A program made the position numbers and the translations under genes. The notes beneath the pieces are model-generated. The model was not told the DNA's origin. It ran no database searches and saw nothing but the letters and a program-made list of their open reading frames with translations. Below are positions 49,633 to 60,379 of a stretch of DNA of 64,000 bases, in pieces (the stretch's first letter is position 1; the number at the start of each line of letters is the position of its first letter). Origin of the DNA: Nymphalis io (Eukaryota > Arthropoda > Insecta > Lepidoptera > Nymphalidae); contig NC_065918.1 of assembly GCF_905147045.1 (NCBI RefSeq), positions 8,060,001 through 8,124,000 of the forward strand, given 5' to 3'.

Positions 49633-50141
49633 ATCATCCGTGCAGTGACGGAGAAAGAATACATTTCACTGTCCCTCTCTTTCCCATGGGTGTCGTAAGA
49701 GGCGACTAAGGGATATCTGAGCGACCATCTGCTCATCTGGTGGTAGGATGCTAACATCCGCCTGGCTTGTTACCACCGTACGCATGGTGAAAAACTCGTG
49801 AAGTGGCTTGCAGCCGCGTTTCGAGGTTAGCCAGCGTACAGCCAGTGCCTGAGCGAGTATTGCCGCGATGGGTGTTGTTCCAGTGGAGACGGCTGTTGAA
49901 CCAATGCCGGGGGAAACTGTATTGACCTGCCGGACAGGGAGACCCGGAGAAACGGCTGTTCCGCTGGCCGCCCGTGGCATAGTACAGGGGCCCGAGCGTG
50001 CCTAACCAGCTCTCGAGGCTGCCCCACCAGGCCACGCATAATCTCGGGGTGGACCGTCGTGCCGGTTGGTGACCGGAAGGTGCCGGTTCGTCAGAGCCGA
50101 GTCTACGTGTGCCTCTACAGATCCCACAATGGTGACTTTGA

Positions 50142-52764
50142 TTGACACGATTATTTGACCATCTTAGTCGGGTGGCAGATGCTGCGCAAGAGCAATTTCC
50201 TAACGCGGAATTGGTGTTTTTGGGGGATTTTAATGCTCACCACGAATCCTGGTTGAAATCCCTCAAAACTGACCATGCTGGAAGGACTGCTCATGCTTTT
50301 GCTCTCACACATGACTTGACCCAACTGGTTGATCAGCCCACCAGGATCCCAGACATTGATGGGCAAGCACCTTCTCTACTGGACCTTCTGCTGACTTCTC
50401 ACCCGGTGGAATATCAGGTTGTGGTTCAGGCTCCTCTTGGCTCTTCGGATCACAGCCTTATTTCTACCAGAGTGCCACAGGCCAAGCTGCCGCCACTAGC
50501 GGTATGCAAACGTCGCGTTTGGCACTATAAGTCGGCGGATTGGGACGGTATGCGCGATTACTATGCGTCGGTCCCTTGGAAGGAACGTTGCTTCAGTGGG
50601 AATGACCCGTCAGCTAGTGCCGCTGCTGTTGCTGGCGAGATCATGCTGGGAATGGAATACTACATTCCTAGCTCAGATCTCGTCAGTAGGAGTACGCGTA
50701 ACCGTTGGTTCACTCGTGAATGTGCCGATGCTGTATCATCTAAGCAGGCGGCATATCGCAAGTGGATCAACGGCTGTATTAGCGGGGCATCTAACATTGA
50801 CTCACTGAAAGCAAACTATAATAAAAATTCCAAGTCCTGTAGAAAGGCATACACGAGAGCGGATGCACAGCGCATTGTACAGATTGGTCATGACCTTGTG
50901 TCGCATCCTAGGGGCTCCCGTAGCTTCTGGCGTCTGACCAAGTCTGTGCAAAACAATTTCTGCCAACCTTCGCTGCCACCGCTCAGAAATCCGGACGGAT
51001 CGCTAGCTCACAGTCCGCAAGAGCAAGCTGATCTCCTGGCTAAACTCTTTGCAGTGGCTCTTTGCACTGGCTAAACTCAGTGCACTACAATCATCGATGA
51101 CGGAATTGTCCGTCATCGATGATTGTAGTGCACTGCCACCTACAATACCTGCATGTGGCCATACGATGCCTGACATCAAAATCAGGCAACGTGATGTGCG
51201 TGCGGAGCTGCAATCACTTGATGTACGGAAAGCTAGCGGTCCCGATGGAATACCAGCCATAGTGCTGAAGAAGTGCGCAGCGGAGCTGTCTCCTGTGTTA
51301 ACGCGCGTGTTCCAACTTTCTCTCTCTTCGGGAAGTGTGCCGGAGGCTTGGAGAAGAGCTAATGTGCAAGCGGTTCCCAAAAAAGGGGATCGGTCTGACC
51401 CGGCAAATTATCGGCCAATAACTATCACCTCAGTACTTTGTAAGGTGATGGAACGGATTTTAAACAACCAACTGATCCATTACCTACAAGATCACTGTCT
51501 GTTTAATGATCGTCAGTACGGGTTTCGACCAAAACGGTCCACAGGTGATCTTCTAGCGTACGTAACACACCTCTGGGGTGAAGCTATCGACAAGCATGGA
51601 GAATCGTTGGCTGTCAGCCTCGATATCTCCAAGGCTTTCGACAGGGTCTGGCACAGAAGTCTTCTCTCCAAGCTACCGGCATATGGTCTGCCTGCTCAGC
51701 TATGCACCTGGATTGCCAGCTTCCTACACAAGCGTAGCCTTCGTGTTTTAGTAGATGGTTGCGCTTCACAATTCTATGTAGTGAATGCTGGGGTCCCACA
51801 GGGATCTGTGCTATCTCCCACACTCTTTCTTTTGCATATCAATGATATGCTCTCCCTTGGAAACATACATTGCTATGCAGACGATAGTACAGTGCATGGT
51901 GGATACCACGGACGCGCAGTGGCTGGGCGGGCGGAAACTGAGGAGAGGCGGGAGAATCTTGTCATTGAACTCGATAGGACGTTAGAGCTCATCGCCAAAT
52001 GCGGCTCTGATAATCTTGTTGAGTTTAATGCCAAGAAAACACAGGTATGCGCTCTCACGGCGAAAAAGTCAACATTTTCCCCTCTTCCCTCCCTCTGTGG
52101 TACTCCGCTGGTGATGCAAAGCAAAATCGCCATGCTGGGGATTGACGTTCGCTGCGACCTTAGTCCAAGGGATTAAATCGAGGCTGTTATAAAAACAGCT
52201 TCACGGAAACTCGGAGTTCTGAACAAAGTGCGGCGCTTTTTCACGCCACAACAACTGTGCCTGCTGTACAAAACACAGGTACGGTCTTGCGTGGAATATT
52301 GCTCACACCTTTGGGATGGCTCCGCTAAGTACCTACTTGAGGCCTTAGACCGGTTGCAGCGACGTGCCGTACGCATTATTGGCGACGTAAAGGTCACAAA
52401 CACCCTTGAACCTTTACATTTGCGTCGTGAGATAGCAGCACTGAGCGCTTTCTATCGACTGTATCACGGCGAGTGCTCTGAGGAATTATTCTCTCTAATT
52501 CCCGCTTCCCCCTTCCTTCTTAAGTCCACGCGAGCTGGTTCTCGATGTCACCGCCTAACTGTGACATCAATTCCATCGCGAACAAAGAAATTTGGCAACT
52601 CCTTTCTTTGTCGCACTTCCAAAAAATGGAATTCCTTACCAGCTCACGTGTTCCCCTCCTCTTACAACCCGGGTTCCTTCAAACGAGGCGTGAAGAGGCA
52701 TCTTGCGGGCTACTGGCCGTCGTCGCGTTTGGACTCTACTACCACTTACCATCAGGTGGAGTAG
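50142..52764 (+). pseudogene. LINE ORF2: endonuclease remnant plus reverse transcriptase
   Basis: First frame (50142-51074): C-terminal half of an APE-type endonuclease (VFLGDFNAHHESW, SSDHSLIS) and linker. A +1 frame change at 51049-51135 leads to the RT (from 51049): KASGPDGIPA, VPKKGDRSDPANYRPI, YGFRPKRS, LDISKAFDRVWH, AGVPQGSVLSP, the catalytic CYADDS (about 51871-51888), then LQRRAVRIIGDVK. The RT frame is open to 52764 except for one stop, TAA at 52174-52176. The copy at 28567 has TAC there. A further frame break lies near 50135 upstream. It therefore needs only a few repairs to be open but is not functional as it stands. Confidence 0.9.
51078..51135. repeat. perfect inverted repeat, 27-bp arms, 4-bp spacer
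   Basis: The left arm at 51078-51104 (starting CAGTGCACTACAATCATCG) is followed by ATTG and then the exact reverse complement at 51109-51135. It lies next to a short direct repeat CTCTTTGCAGTGG/CTCTTTGCACTGG (about 51044-51070) and coincides with the frameshift in ORF2. Confidence 0.97.
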
Positions 52765-52812
52765 AGTCATTTGCCCTCCCGGCGAATATAAAAAAAAAAA
52801 AAAAATATCATC

Positions 52813-53923
52813 GAAGCTATGTTTAGATAACACCATATATATCTTCGTTTTTGATAGGTTCATCCTCAGACCAGCGTTTTCACTGCACTCATTAACACGG
52901 CTCATAATTAATTACAGCTCTTCAGGAGATGATGCTATTAGGACTGTATCGTCAGCGTATCTGATGTTGTTAATATACCGGCCATTTATTTTGACTCCAC
53001 ATTCTTGGCCTTCAATTGCTTCAATTGCAAATTAAATAGCGTGGGTGATAATATACAGTTCTGTCGGACTCCTTTCTTTATATCTACCTCATCAGTCACC
53101 TCATTGACAAGTCGTACACGTAGCCTTCTGGTTCCAATACAGATTCTGGATAATACGTACATCTTTGTCATCTAAGCCGATATCATGTAATATTGCAATT
53201 AGACGGTCGTTATTACTCTGTCAAAGGCTTTTTCGTAATCGATGAAACAAAGAAAAAATTGCATTTTTGTACGAGAACCTGCATTGCAAAAAGAGCCTCT
53301 CTCGTGCCCACTGAAATTAATATTCGAAAGCCAAACTGACTATCTGCGAGATGTTCGTCGCATTTAGCTCTTATTCGCTCGTGGATGATATTCAGAAATA
53401 GCTTCAATACTTGGCTCATAAGGCTAATCGTTCTAAACTCTTCGCACCTTCTTGCGTTGGTCTTCTTAGGAAGCGTAATAAAAGTAGAGGTTAGCCAGTC
53501 TTTGGGTAAGTGGCCAGAGTCGTATACCAAGTTAAAGAATTTAACAAGGAAGTCAATATTTTCGTCTTCAATAAGCTTGAGTACCTCTATGTGAACATTA
53601 TCCGGTCCGGTTGATTTTCCCGTTTTAGCTTTTTTAAGAGCGTTTGTGACTTCATTTTTCAGGATATGATATCCCTCATTTGGATCACAATTTACCGCTA
53701 TGCTTCGAAAATCGTCGGCAAACATTGTTGAAATGTATTGTTCCCATAGGTGTTTTTTTCCTGATATATCTAATATGGGAATATTATTTTCGTCCGTAAG
53801 TTGGTGAGTGGTCTTTTTGTGTCCTACCAAAGATTTTATTTCCTTATGCAGGTTAAATGCATCATGATTGGCATAAAGGTCCTCCACAAAATCACACTCA
53901 CTGATACCAAGCACCTCTTGCAT
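52813..53923 (-). pseudogene. RTE reverse transcriptase, N-terminal part
   Basis: Shows KTGKSTGPDNVHIEVLKLI, LPKKTNARRCEEFRTISL, SQFGFR, RQNCILSPTLFNL and the catalytic YADDT box (about 52957-52943) in family order. Frame breaks near 53213-53171 and 53000 and an in-frame stop after SSPEEL (about 52920) disable it. It continues, after removal of the nested insertion, into the piece at 49020-49632. Confidence 0.88.
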
Positions 53924-53963
53924 GATGTTTTAGGTCATTTTGTTCATCTTTAGTTCTACAACT

Positions 53964-54423
53964 AAATATCATTTATTTTAGTAATTGTTTTAAATGTTTA
54001 ATGATTTTCATGTGAAGCACCTATTTGCGCATCTTGGGGGTAAGATTGACTCGTATGCCATGACAGAAAACATCGACGCTTTTTTATGCCATCTCTCTGG
54101 CACCAGTATAACAGTATAATTAATAAATGATGCTATAAAAAATACATTTATTTTGTTAACGAAACTATGTTTTTATGTGTTAACTCAATATTTATTTAAA
54201 AGTATTTTTTTTTAATTTTCAATTATATAAAAAATATAAATAAGTAATACTTTTAATATTATTTTTTAAGCTTGTTACTTTAATCGTATTATTAACGAAT
54301 GGGTCTGGATCGTCAACATTTGTATATTTTCGGCCGCATATTAATATATATGATTTTTAAATAAAAACATGTTTGATAACCTTATACGAGAAATATAAAT
54401 TAAATATGCTTCACGAAATTGCC
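53964..54423. other. AT-rich non-coding stretch
   Basis: Nothing recognisable. Confidence 0.45.
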
Positions 54424-54860
54424 ATAGAGTTAGACGACGAGTTATACAATAACTTCAATTGTCGGCGCTTTAGTAATGCATTGAAAATGTATTGGCAAAG
54501 GTGAACTGTGAATACTTATCGTTTTTCCATTAACTCATACAGCTCTTGTAATGCTCCAAAAAAGACATGAATATGTCTATTGAATTGTGTCTTATTCAGA
54601 AGAGTTCGATTTTTTGCATATGAATAATAATTAATAATAGTTTCGTATTAATTTTTTGTAAAGTGGATGTTTTAAGACTCGTACACTTTTAAGCTTTTAC
54701 GATATGCGTCCATTTTATTTATTAAAATCTTATGTTTATTTTATCGCTATCATAATTTTTATAATTTTTTTTTGACTGTGTGTCATCTGTCATGTCAAGA
54801 GCTGATGCGAAGATCTGCGCACCCACGTCGACAGTACGAGTTTTCATCGTCTAACTCTAT
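54424..54860. mobile_element. MITE-like element, 437 bp
   Basis: The ends are inverted: ATAGAGTTAGACGACGA at 54424-54440 and, on the other strand, ATAGAGTTAGACGATGA at 54860-54844 (16 of 17 bases). The interior is AT-rich and non-coding. 'ATAGAGTTAGACC...' ends are familiar from a lepidopteran mariner-like MITE, with TA as target site. Confidence 0.65.
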
Positions 54861-55137
54861 TGCATGACTACGATGTTCCTCGTAGTGGCTGTCTGAGTTT
54901 CATGCTATTTCTTCTATACACTTCTAATGTATGTCGCTTTTCTATTCCCATCTGCAATGTTACACAGATGACATCGTTTTACTAAATTTAAAAAAAGTTA
55001 AGTGTCGTTAATTCTCCCTGCATTCTGCTATAAATTTTAGACAAATATAAATTATATTTGTAATTATTTATATAGCCTCAATAGTTCTCGCCTTGGTGTG
55101 CATTGAACTTAATATTTAAAATAAAGAAATAATATAA

Positions 55138-55140
<3 letters not shown>

Positions 55141-55207
<67 letters not shown>
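55141..55207. repeat. (TA)n microsatellite, block 1
   Basis: About 33 TA units. Confidence 0.95.
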
Positions 55208-55210
<3 letters not shown>

Positions 55211-55220
55211 CGCACCCACG

Positions 55221-55222
<2 letters not shown>

Positions 55223-55262
<40 letters not shown>
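55223..55262. repeat. (TA)n microsatellite, block 2
   Basis: About 20 AT units, separated from block 1 by TTTTCGCACCCACGCA. The IYIYIY open frame here is an artefact. Confidence 0.95.
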
Positions 55263-55264
<2 letters not shown>

Positions 55265-57142
55265 TACTTGCAGGCCGTATTCTAGTAGATCTTTATGATA
55301 TATGCTGCAAAAGTTCAATCGTTATTTATATCGTACATATCGGTCTCTGTAGGAAATATTAAAAACTTTGATGCTACGTCTAGAAAGAGCACAATGATCT
55401 ATTTTCAAAGTAATAACAAACTGAACATTCAAATTCCTCACGATAGAATTTATACAAAGAATCCTAGGTACTGTCGGTTCGCCAACTCTTCATATTTAAA
55501 TCTATAATACGTAAATACCAATCCCTTAGCTACAATAAATGCAAGAAAAGAGAAATGTAGAATCTTCTAAACTTGCAAAAATATCATAAAAGTAAAATTT
55601 CTGGGAACTATACGACGTTATCACCTTAAGTCTAAACAATAAAATAAAGAAAGCTATAAACATATTTTATATCCTTTAAATAAAACAGACACAGAAAACG
55701 ATAAAAAGCGGTTACTAACACAATTGTGTGATGATCCTCTAAACTGGCGAAAGTTTTAGTTCCACAATAAGACATGAAATGTAAACGAACTCTTACATCA
55801 GACTTTGTTTTGTCCTAAAAATATTTTCTTCCTTTTACGCTGTCAAAAATACTATTTTAAATCAAAATTTTAGAATAGATTAATTAATTTAATTTGTGAC
55901 TTTTAAATAAATATATTTAATTAAAATTATTTCAAATTGCAGATGATGATAACCTTTATAGAGGTTACCTTAACAGAGTCTTGAATGTTACCTTATCAGA
56001 GCCTTGAATGAGCCTAGCTGGGATAGCCAGTACCTAATCTTAGTTTCATTTGATGACTATTTTATTGCACACTGAGTCTTATACTGTCCAAGATCAATCA
56101 TATCATTTTCAAATATGAATCTTTGTGAAATAAATAAATATATATCATGTGGCGTAGCATTCAGTAGTCAAGAAAGTCTATGAATATAATATGTACAACT
56201 TTGCATATGACCGGCTACAATATTAAAACAACATTGTTTTAATATTGTAGCACCGATTGCAAAATAATGATTTCGATTTCATATTTTTGTTTCGATTATT
56301 AAAAGATGACTTTTTTATAATCTAAAGCTCGATTAAAATACGATTGTAAATATCTGTACGTGAAAGATTTCAATTTTAGTATTATTGTTTTTTTTATGTT
56401 AGTTGGCTTTAAATAATAATTGTTAATAATCAATATATAAATATATAAAAGCCGTGATTTTATTAAGATGGGTTTAGCCATTTGTTTGTAATGAAAAGGC
56501 TCATTAAGATTTTTAAATCTAGAAAAAGTATTGTTGCAAACATGCTGACTAAGCTTATGGGTCCCAAGAATAAAAATAAATATAATAATATTTTGTTGGT
56601 ATAAGTAAATAAAATAAATAAATAGGTATGACCGGAAGATTTAGTCGTATTATACTGAAAACGCTGTAATAAAAATACGTTCTTAACTATTTTAGCTTAA
56701 CCTTTCGTGAGCATTTTTGGATTACAATTCTACTAGCAAATTATCATTTTATCGCCATCGAATCAAAACATAATCGCTTCCGTTTAACCGTTTTCCTATT
56801 CTACTAACACAAAGATCCAGTTGCGATTCGATCGAAGTTGGATCGGAATAGATTTGGGTTCCCAAATCGTATCGTAACCGTTATAAATTAGTACAATTGG
56901 CTTTGAGTTACAATTCAAATGAGGTTTATTTATGAGGAATAAAATCGCAAACGTATCGTAAGCGTTAAAAAAGGCTTTAAGTTATTGTTTGATAAGGGAT
57001 AACAGTAATTATGTTTTATGTTAAGATTTAATTGCTTTAAACATTCTTTATTAAAATGCCATAAGTATTACATTAAAATTTACATTTAATAATGTAAATG
57101 TAATTTAAATATAGCAAATATATAAAATGATTTCCAACTTAC
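55263..57142. other. AT-rich non-coding stretch
   Basis: No exon or full repeat supported. It contains the hairpin at 56214-56251. Confidence 0.45.
56214..56251. repeat. perfect hairpin, 18-bp stem
   Basis: Arms GCTACAATATTAAAACAA and its reverse complement, two bases apart. Confidence 0.95.
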
Positions 57143-57190
57143 CTCCAACTAAAAAGTTAGGTAACTTAATCATCCTCCTCGGTGGTTGAC
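57143..57190 (-). CDS. candidate 48-bp leader exon of the dipeptidase gene
   Basis: Bounded by a strong acceptor (TTTTTTCTTTTCAG) and donor (GGAG|GTAAGT). It holds an ATG at 57173-57171 reading MIKLPNFLVG in phase 1. If joined to the acceptor TTAACAG before exon 1 (first base 41552), the frame runs through VR into the dipeptidase ATG without a stop. Either it is mainly 5' UTR or it adds 12 residues before the signal peptide. No transcript evidence is available here. Confidence 0.5.
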
Positions 57191-57302
57191 CTGAAAAGAA
57201 AAAATAAATTTTACTTGTTTTTCCACTTTGAGACAATATTTTACGTCAGGAAGTTGACTCTAATTAAAGTTATTCTTATAATGTTCTACTGCGGTTTTTA
57301 TT

Positions 57303-57340
57303 TTCAGCTTATCGCCGTCCACTGCTGGACGAAATATATA
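57303..57340 (+). repeat. family D fragment
   Basis: TCAGCTTATCGCCGTCCACTGCTGGACGAAA is nearly identical to the start of the copy at 43060. Confidence 0.7.
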
Positions 57341-58554
57341 CATATATTACACCCGTAATATGAAAGGAAATGTTTCACACAATTAAATCAATAGTGTTGG
57401 TTATTTATGCTCATTTAAGTTTATGCTTGACAAATTTTGTTTACTATTTAATATAGTTTTTAAAAATAACAGTACATACAATAGATATTTTTTTTTAAAT
57501 ATATCTATTAAAAGGGGAGATCCATTTTATCAGTAGATTATTACTTATTTTTTACATTTTTTTAAAACAAATATCCGTAATTACAAGATAGTTGCATCTA
57601 CAGTAGAAACACACAAAGCAAAAGTGGTTTCTTATCAGACCCACGGCTATTCGATGCTAGTTATCGGCTCAAATTATGATTTCTAATCAATGTTCATGAA
57701 CATTCAGTTCAGTTTTTTTTTTAAATCATAAGATATTGTACCATGGTACAATATGTTATAAATTTAAAAATAAACACACACAATATGAGGACGCCCACCA
57801 AATCATAATAATAAGTATATCAATTCTAATAATTATACATGTATATATATAAATAAGAATAAGAAGAGTTGATAAAATTATTTAAGATAATTTGGATAAA
57901 GATTAAACCAAAATCTAGACGTATTTACACCGACATTTTTACATATTCTAATATCTTCTCTAAGCAGTATACTCAATATAAGTAAATATACTTTCGAATC
58001 CTATTTCCTAAGTGCCGTAGGGCTAGAATTCTCGCGTTCTTTTATTGCGAAATGTTTTTATTGTGCGGATTCTAGGAACTCGTATTTTTTTATATTACTT
58101 ACATTATAACTAATAATGAAAATTATAAGAATAATGAATGTTTAACTTTATTGAAGTACAACGTTACTTGTTAAATACGAAAAGCTTTTAATTTATAATA
58201 ACCAAGGGTTTTAGTTTTATTTTAATTTCCAATTAATGATTAATTAAGGTTATTGATTATTGATGGAGACAAGGCTATCTTTATATAAAGCTTTGGAATA
58301 AGTAGAGCATTTTGGGTTCAACTCTAATACGGTGCCACAAATAGGAATTAGTTTTAATTGAATTGTAGCTATATAATGGAACTAAAGTTTGTTTTGTACT
58401 TAATTTTATTCTATTGCGCTGGCTACAGACAGATTTTCAAAACAATATTAAAACTGAAAGAAAATAAAGGGGAGTTTTATATTTTTTATGCTAATCATAA
58501 ATAGGCTGCAACTACTGCAAAAGCATTATCAAAGGCTTGTTACATGAAGGTGCA
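57341..58554. other. AT-rich non-coding stretch
   Basis: Nothing recognisable apart from the palindrome at 57733-57754. Confidence 0.4.
57733..57754. repeat. perfect 22-bp palindrome
   Basis: ATATTGTACCA followed by its exact reverse complement. Confidence 0.95.
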
Positions 58555-58740
58555 ATGGATATGAGTTGGTTGATACACATGTATCTATGAAGATTTCATC
58601 TGAAACATGTGGGCTTTCTCACAATATTTTTCTTCACCGCCGAGCTCGAGGTGAATTATAAAAGTATTTAATCTCATGAAAATTCAATTGTGTCCGGATT
58701 TGATATCTCCTCTTAATCTTCCACTGGGCTGCTGCAGCTC
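58555..58740 (-). mobile_element. SINE family A, decayed
   Basis: On the minus strand: AATTTTCATGAGATTAAATAC, ATTCACCTCGAGCTCGGCGG, TGAAGAAAAATATTGTGAG and a CAGCAGCCCAGTGG piece, all matching the family A body with rearranged or mutated order. Confidence 0.55.
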
Positions 58741-58876
58741 TTTTTTAAAACAAAAATATTCTTTATGTTGATGTTAATCTATTTAATATAAGTAAATCAC
58801 GTGGTTATTTTGTTATGTGAAGTCAATTTAACATGAAACAGTTACTTTGATTTGATATGGGAATTGAGTTTGAGCA

Positions 58877-58917
58877 CCACAACAACATTAAAGCTGCAAT
58901 ATTTAATGTTGTTGTGG
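58877..58917. repeat. perfect hairpin, 16-bp stem, 9-base loop
   Basis: Arms CCACAACAACATTAAA and its reverse complement. The flanks do not pair further, so it is short for a microRNA precursor. Confidence 0.9.
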
Positions 58918-60007
58918 TTAAAGTTTTTGAATGGTTTCACTACTTGCAAAATTCTGTTGAAATATGAGAACGCTCGCTTAATATGCGAGTTGAATGAACT
59001 TTAAAAAAACTAATACTTTTAATAAATGCAACTAAATTTCAGGTGAAAATGGCTACTAGCTTACTCTTTTGTTATGTTAAAATAATTCGGATCTAATTCC
59101 ATCAAGCCAAGTAGCAGAAACGTTTGTCTTTTGTAATTCTTCTGACATATTACTTTTCATTTCACGAACATAATGTGATTTTTTAATAGAACGGTTACTT
59201 ACGACTTACACCTGTACAAGTTGGCTTGATCTTGTTGACAGATGTAAATTTTTGTGATCGACATAACTTTGCAATGACGAACATATTATTTTCTTAATTT
59301 AATGATTTTAAAAATTGTAAAAATATTAAAAAAATACATATAATACAAAAGTCTCTAAAGATTCAAGCGTTATCCGAAAATTTTTAAGACTTTTTATTGC
59401 TTCAAAGTAAAATTTAAATAGGAACACTGAAAGTAACAGATGCTTGTACAATGTTACATTGGGCGGACGGATGGGACACGAATAACAGGCAGTAACTGTT
59501 ACAAATATCGATTACAAAAAATCATTATTAAAGATCATTGTTAAGTTAGATCGTTTATCTCTTTAGCTGGTATAACTCTTTTTCGAAAAATAAGGTAAAA
59601 AAATAAGTGAATTCTAATTTGAATTACGAAAAGTGAAAAAAAATTCGACCGTGTTTCTTTGGGAAAGTTGTTTACCTTCATGATCTGAACCACCTATTTA
59701 ATTTTAGCGGGAGGTCCAAAAATAACCCTGTAATATTAAATAAGTACTTATTATGAATATTGACCCACCGTCGCTTATCAACCCAATGTTTTATATGTCT
59801 AGTGCAATAAAGAATTTCACACATAATACACCCACACCATCTCGTCACAGTTACAAGTATTTTAAAACATTATTTTTTGGACTACTATTTATAGATATTT
59901 TCTGTTATCCATCACTAGTCCGTCTGTCAAAAAGATCAAGCTAACTTGTACAGGATATAGTGATAATCGTTTGAAATTGATGTGAAAATAGTAACAGCTT
60001 GTAAATG
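58918..60007. other. AT-rich non-coding stretch
   Basis: No supported gene; the open frame at 59753-59944 has no recognisable feature. Confidence 0.4.
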
Positions 60008-60068
60008 ACCTACAATTGGGCTAAGCTCTCCTAACCTTTTGAGGAGACGGTTTAGAGCTTATTCCAAC
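60008..60068 (-). mobile_element. SINE family A, 3' fragment
   Basis: On the minus strand TGGAATAAGCTCTAAACCGTCTCCTCAAAAGG...AGCTTAGCCCA matches the family A tail. Confidence 0.7.
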
Positions 60069-60309
60069 ATTGACAATAAGAATATAATATATTCATAGTC
60101 AGTTATAATCATAATTTAATAGAAAAAAAAATGTTTTCAATTTGATAGTATTTTTATTTAATTCACAATATTATATTATTCACAATAAAGCATAGCAAGA
60201 TATATTTTATTGTTTTCAACTCCTCCAGGATTTAATTCTTACAATAAACGTGTAAATTTCACTTCGAACATAACTGGTGTAATTTAGGCTTAAAGGAATA
60301 AAAGTTTGA

Positions 60310-60379
60310 ATGGAAAGCAGCAGTTTTTATACTTCTGAGGGCGAGAGATCGAGGTCGCGCCAAAGTGAAGAAAAAAAAG
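60310..60379 (+). CDS. possible plus-strand first exon, unknown protein
   Basis: ATG at 60310 opens MESSSFYTSEGERSRSRQSE then EKK, ending at AAAAAAG|GTAAGTACC, a strong donor. The stretch is markedly less AT-rich than its flanks and rich in Ser, Glu and Arg codons. No second exon was found before the end of the window and no family is recognised. It could be chance. Confidence 0.2.

Larger units (their letters stand above)
49639..52806 (+). mobile_element. CR1/Jockey-like LINE nested in the RTE element
   Basis: This is the longest copy of the window's main LINE, about 3.17 kb. It starts near the GC-rich CGTGCAGTGACGGAG leader with CCCATGGGTGTCGTAAGAGG (about 49683) and ends in hairpin 52741-52759 plus poly-A. 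ATCATC stands on both sides (49633-49638 and 52807-52812) as a short possible TSD, and the RTE coding sequence resumes right outside. The 5' part (about 49639-50050) is GC-rich and carries no recognisable ORF1. Most of the endonuclease N-terminus is deleted. Confidence 0.9.
48993..53952 (-). mobile_element. RTE/BovB-like LINE, 5'-truncated, split by a nested LINE
   Basis: The 11-mer GTTCTACAACT occurs exactly at 48982-48992 and 53953-53963 and bounds the element as a TSD. Its 3' end on the minus strand is the short GAAGAAGAAGAAG run expected of RTE-type elements. The coding part is interrupted between about 49638 and 52807 by a plus-strand LINE. The endonuclease domain is missing, so the copy was 5'-truncated at insertion. 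It sits in the probable 5' intron of the dipeptidase gene, sense to it. Confidence 0.9.

Noticed and set aside
50151..52403. Minus-strand frames across the LINE (e.g. 51003-51380, 51873-52133)
   Set aside because: They are antisense shadows of the plus-strand endonuclease/reverse transcriptase, with the same shadows at 28267-28965 in the other copy.
58877..58917. Hairpin considered as a microRNA precursor (also 56214-56251, 46336-46375)
   Set aside because: Stems of 16-18 bp are too short and flanking bases do not extend the pairing as expected for animal pre-miRNAs.
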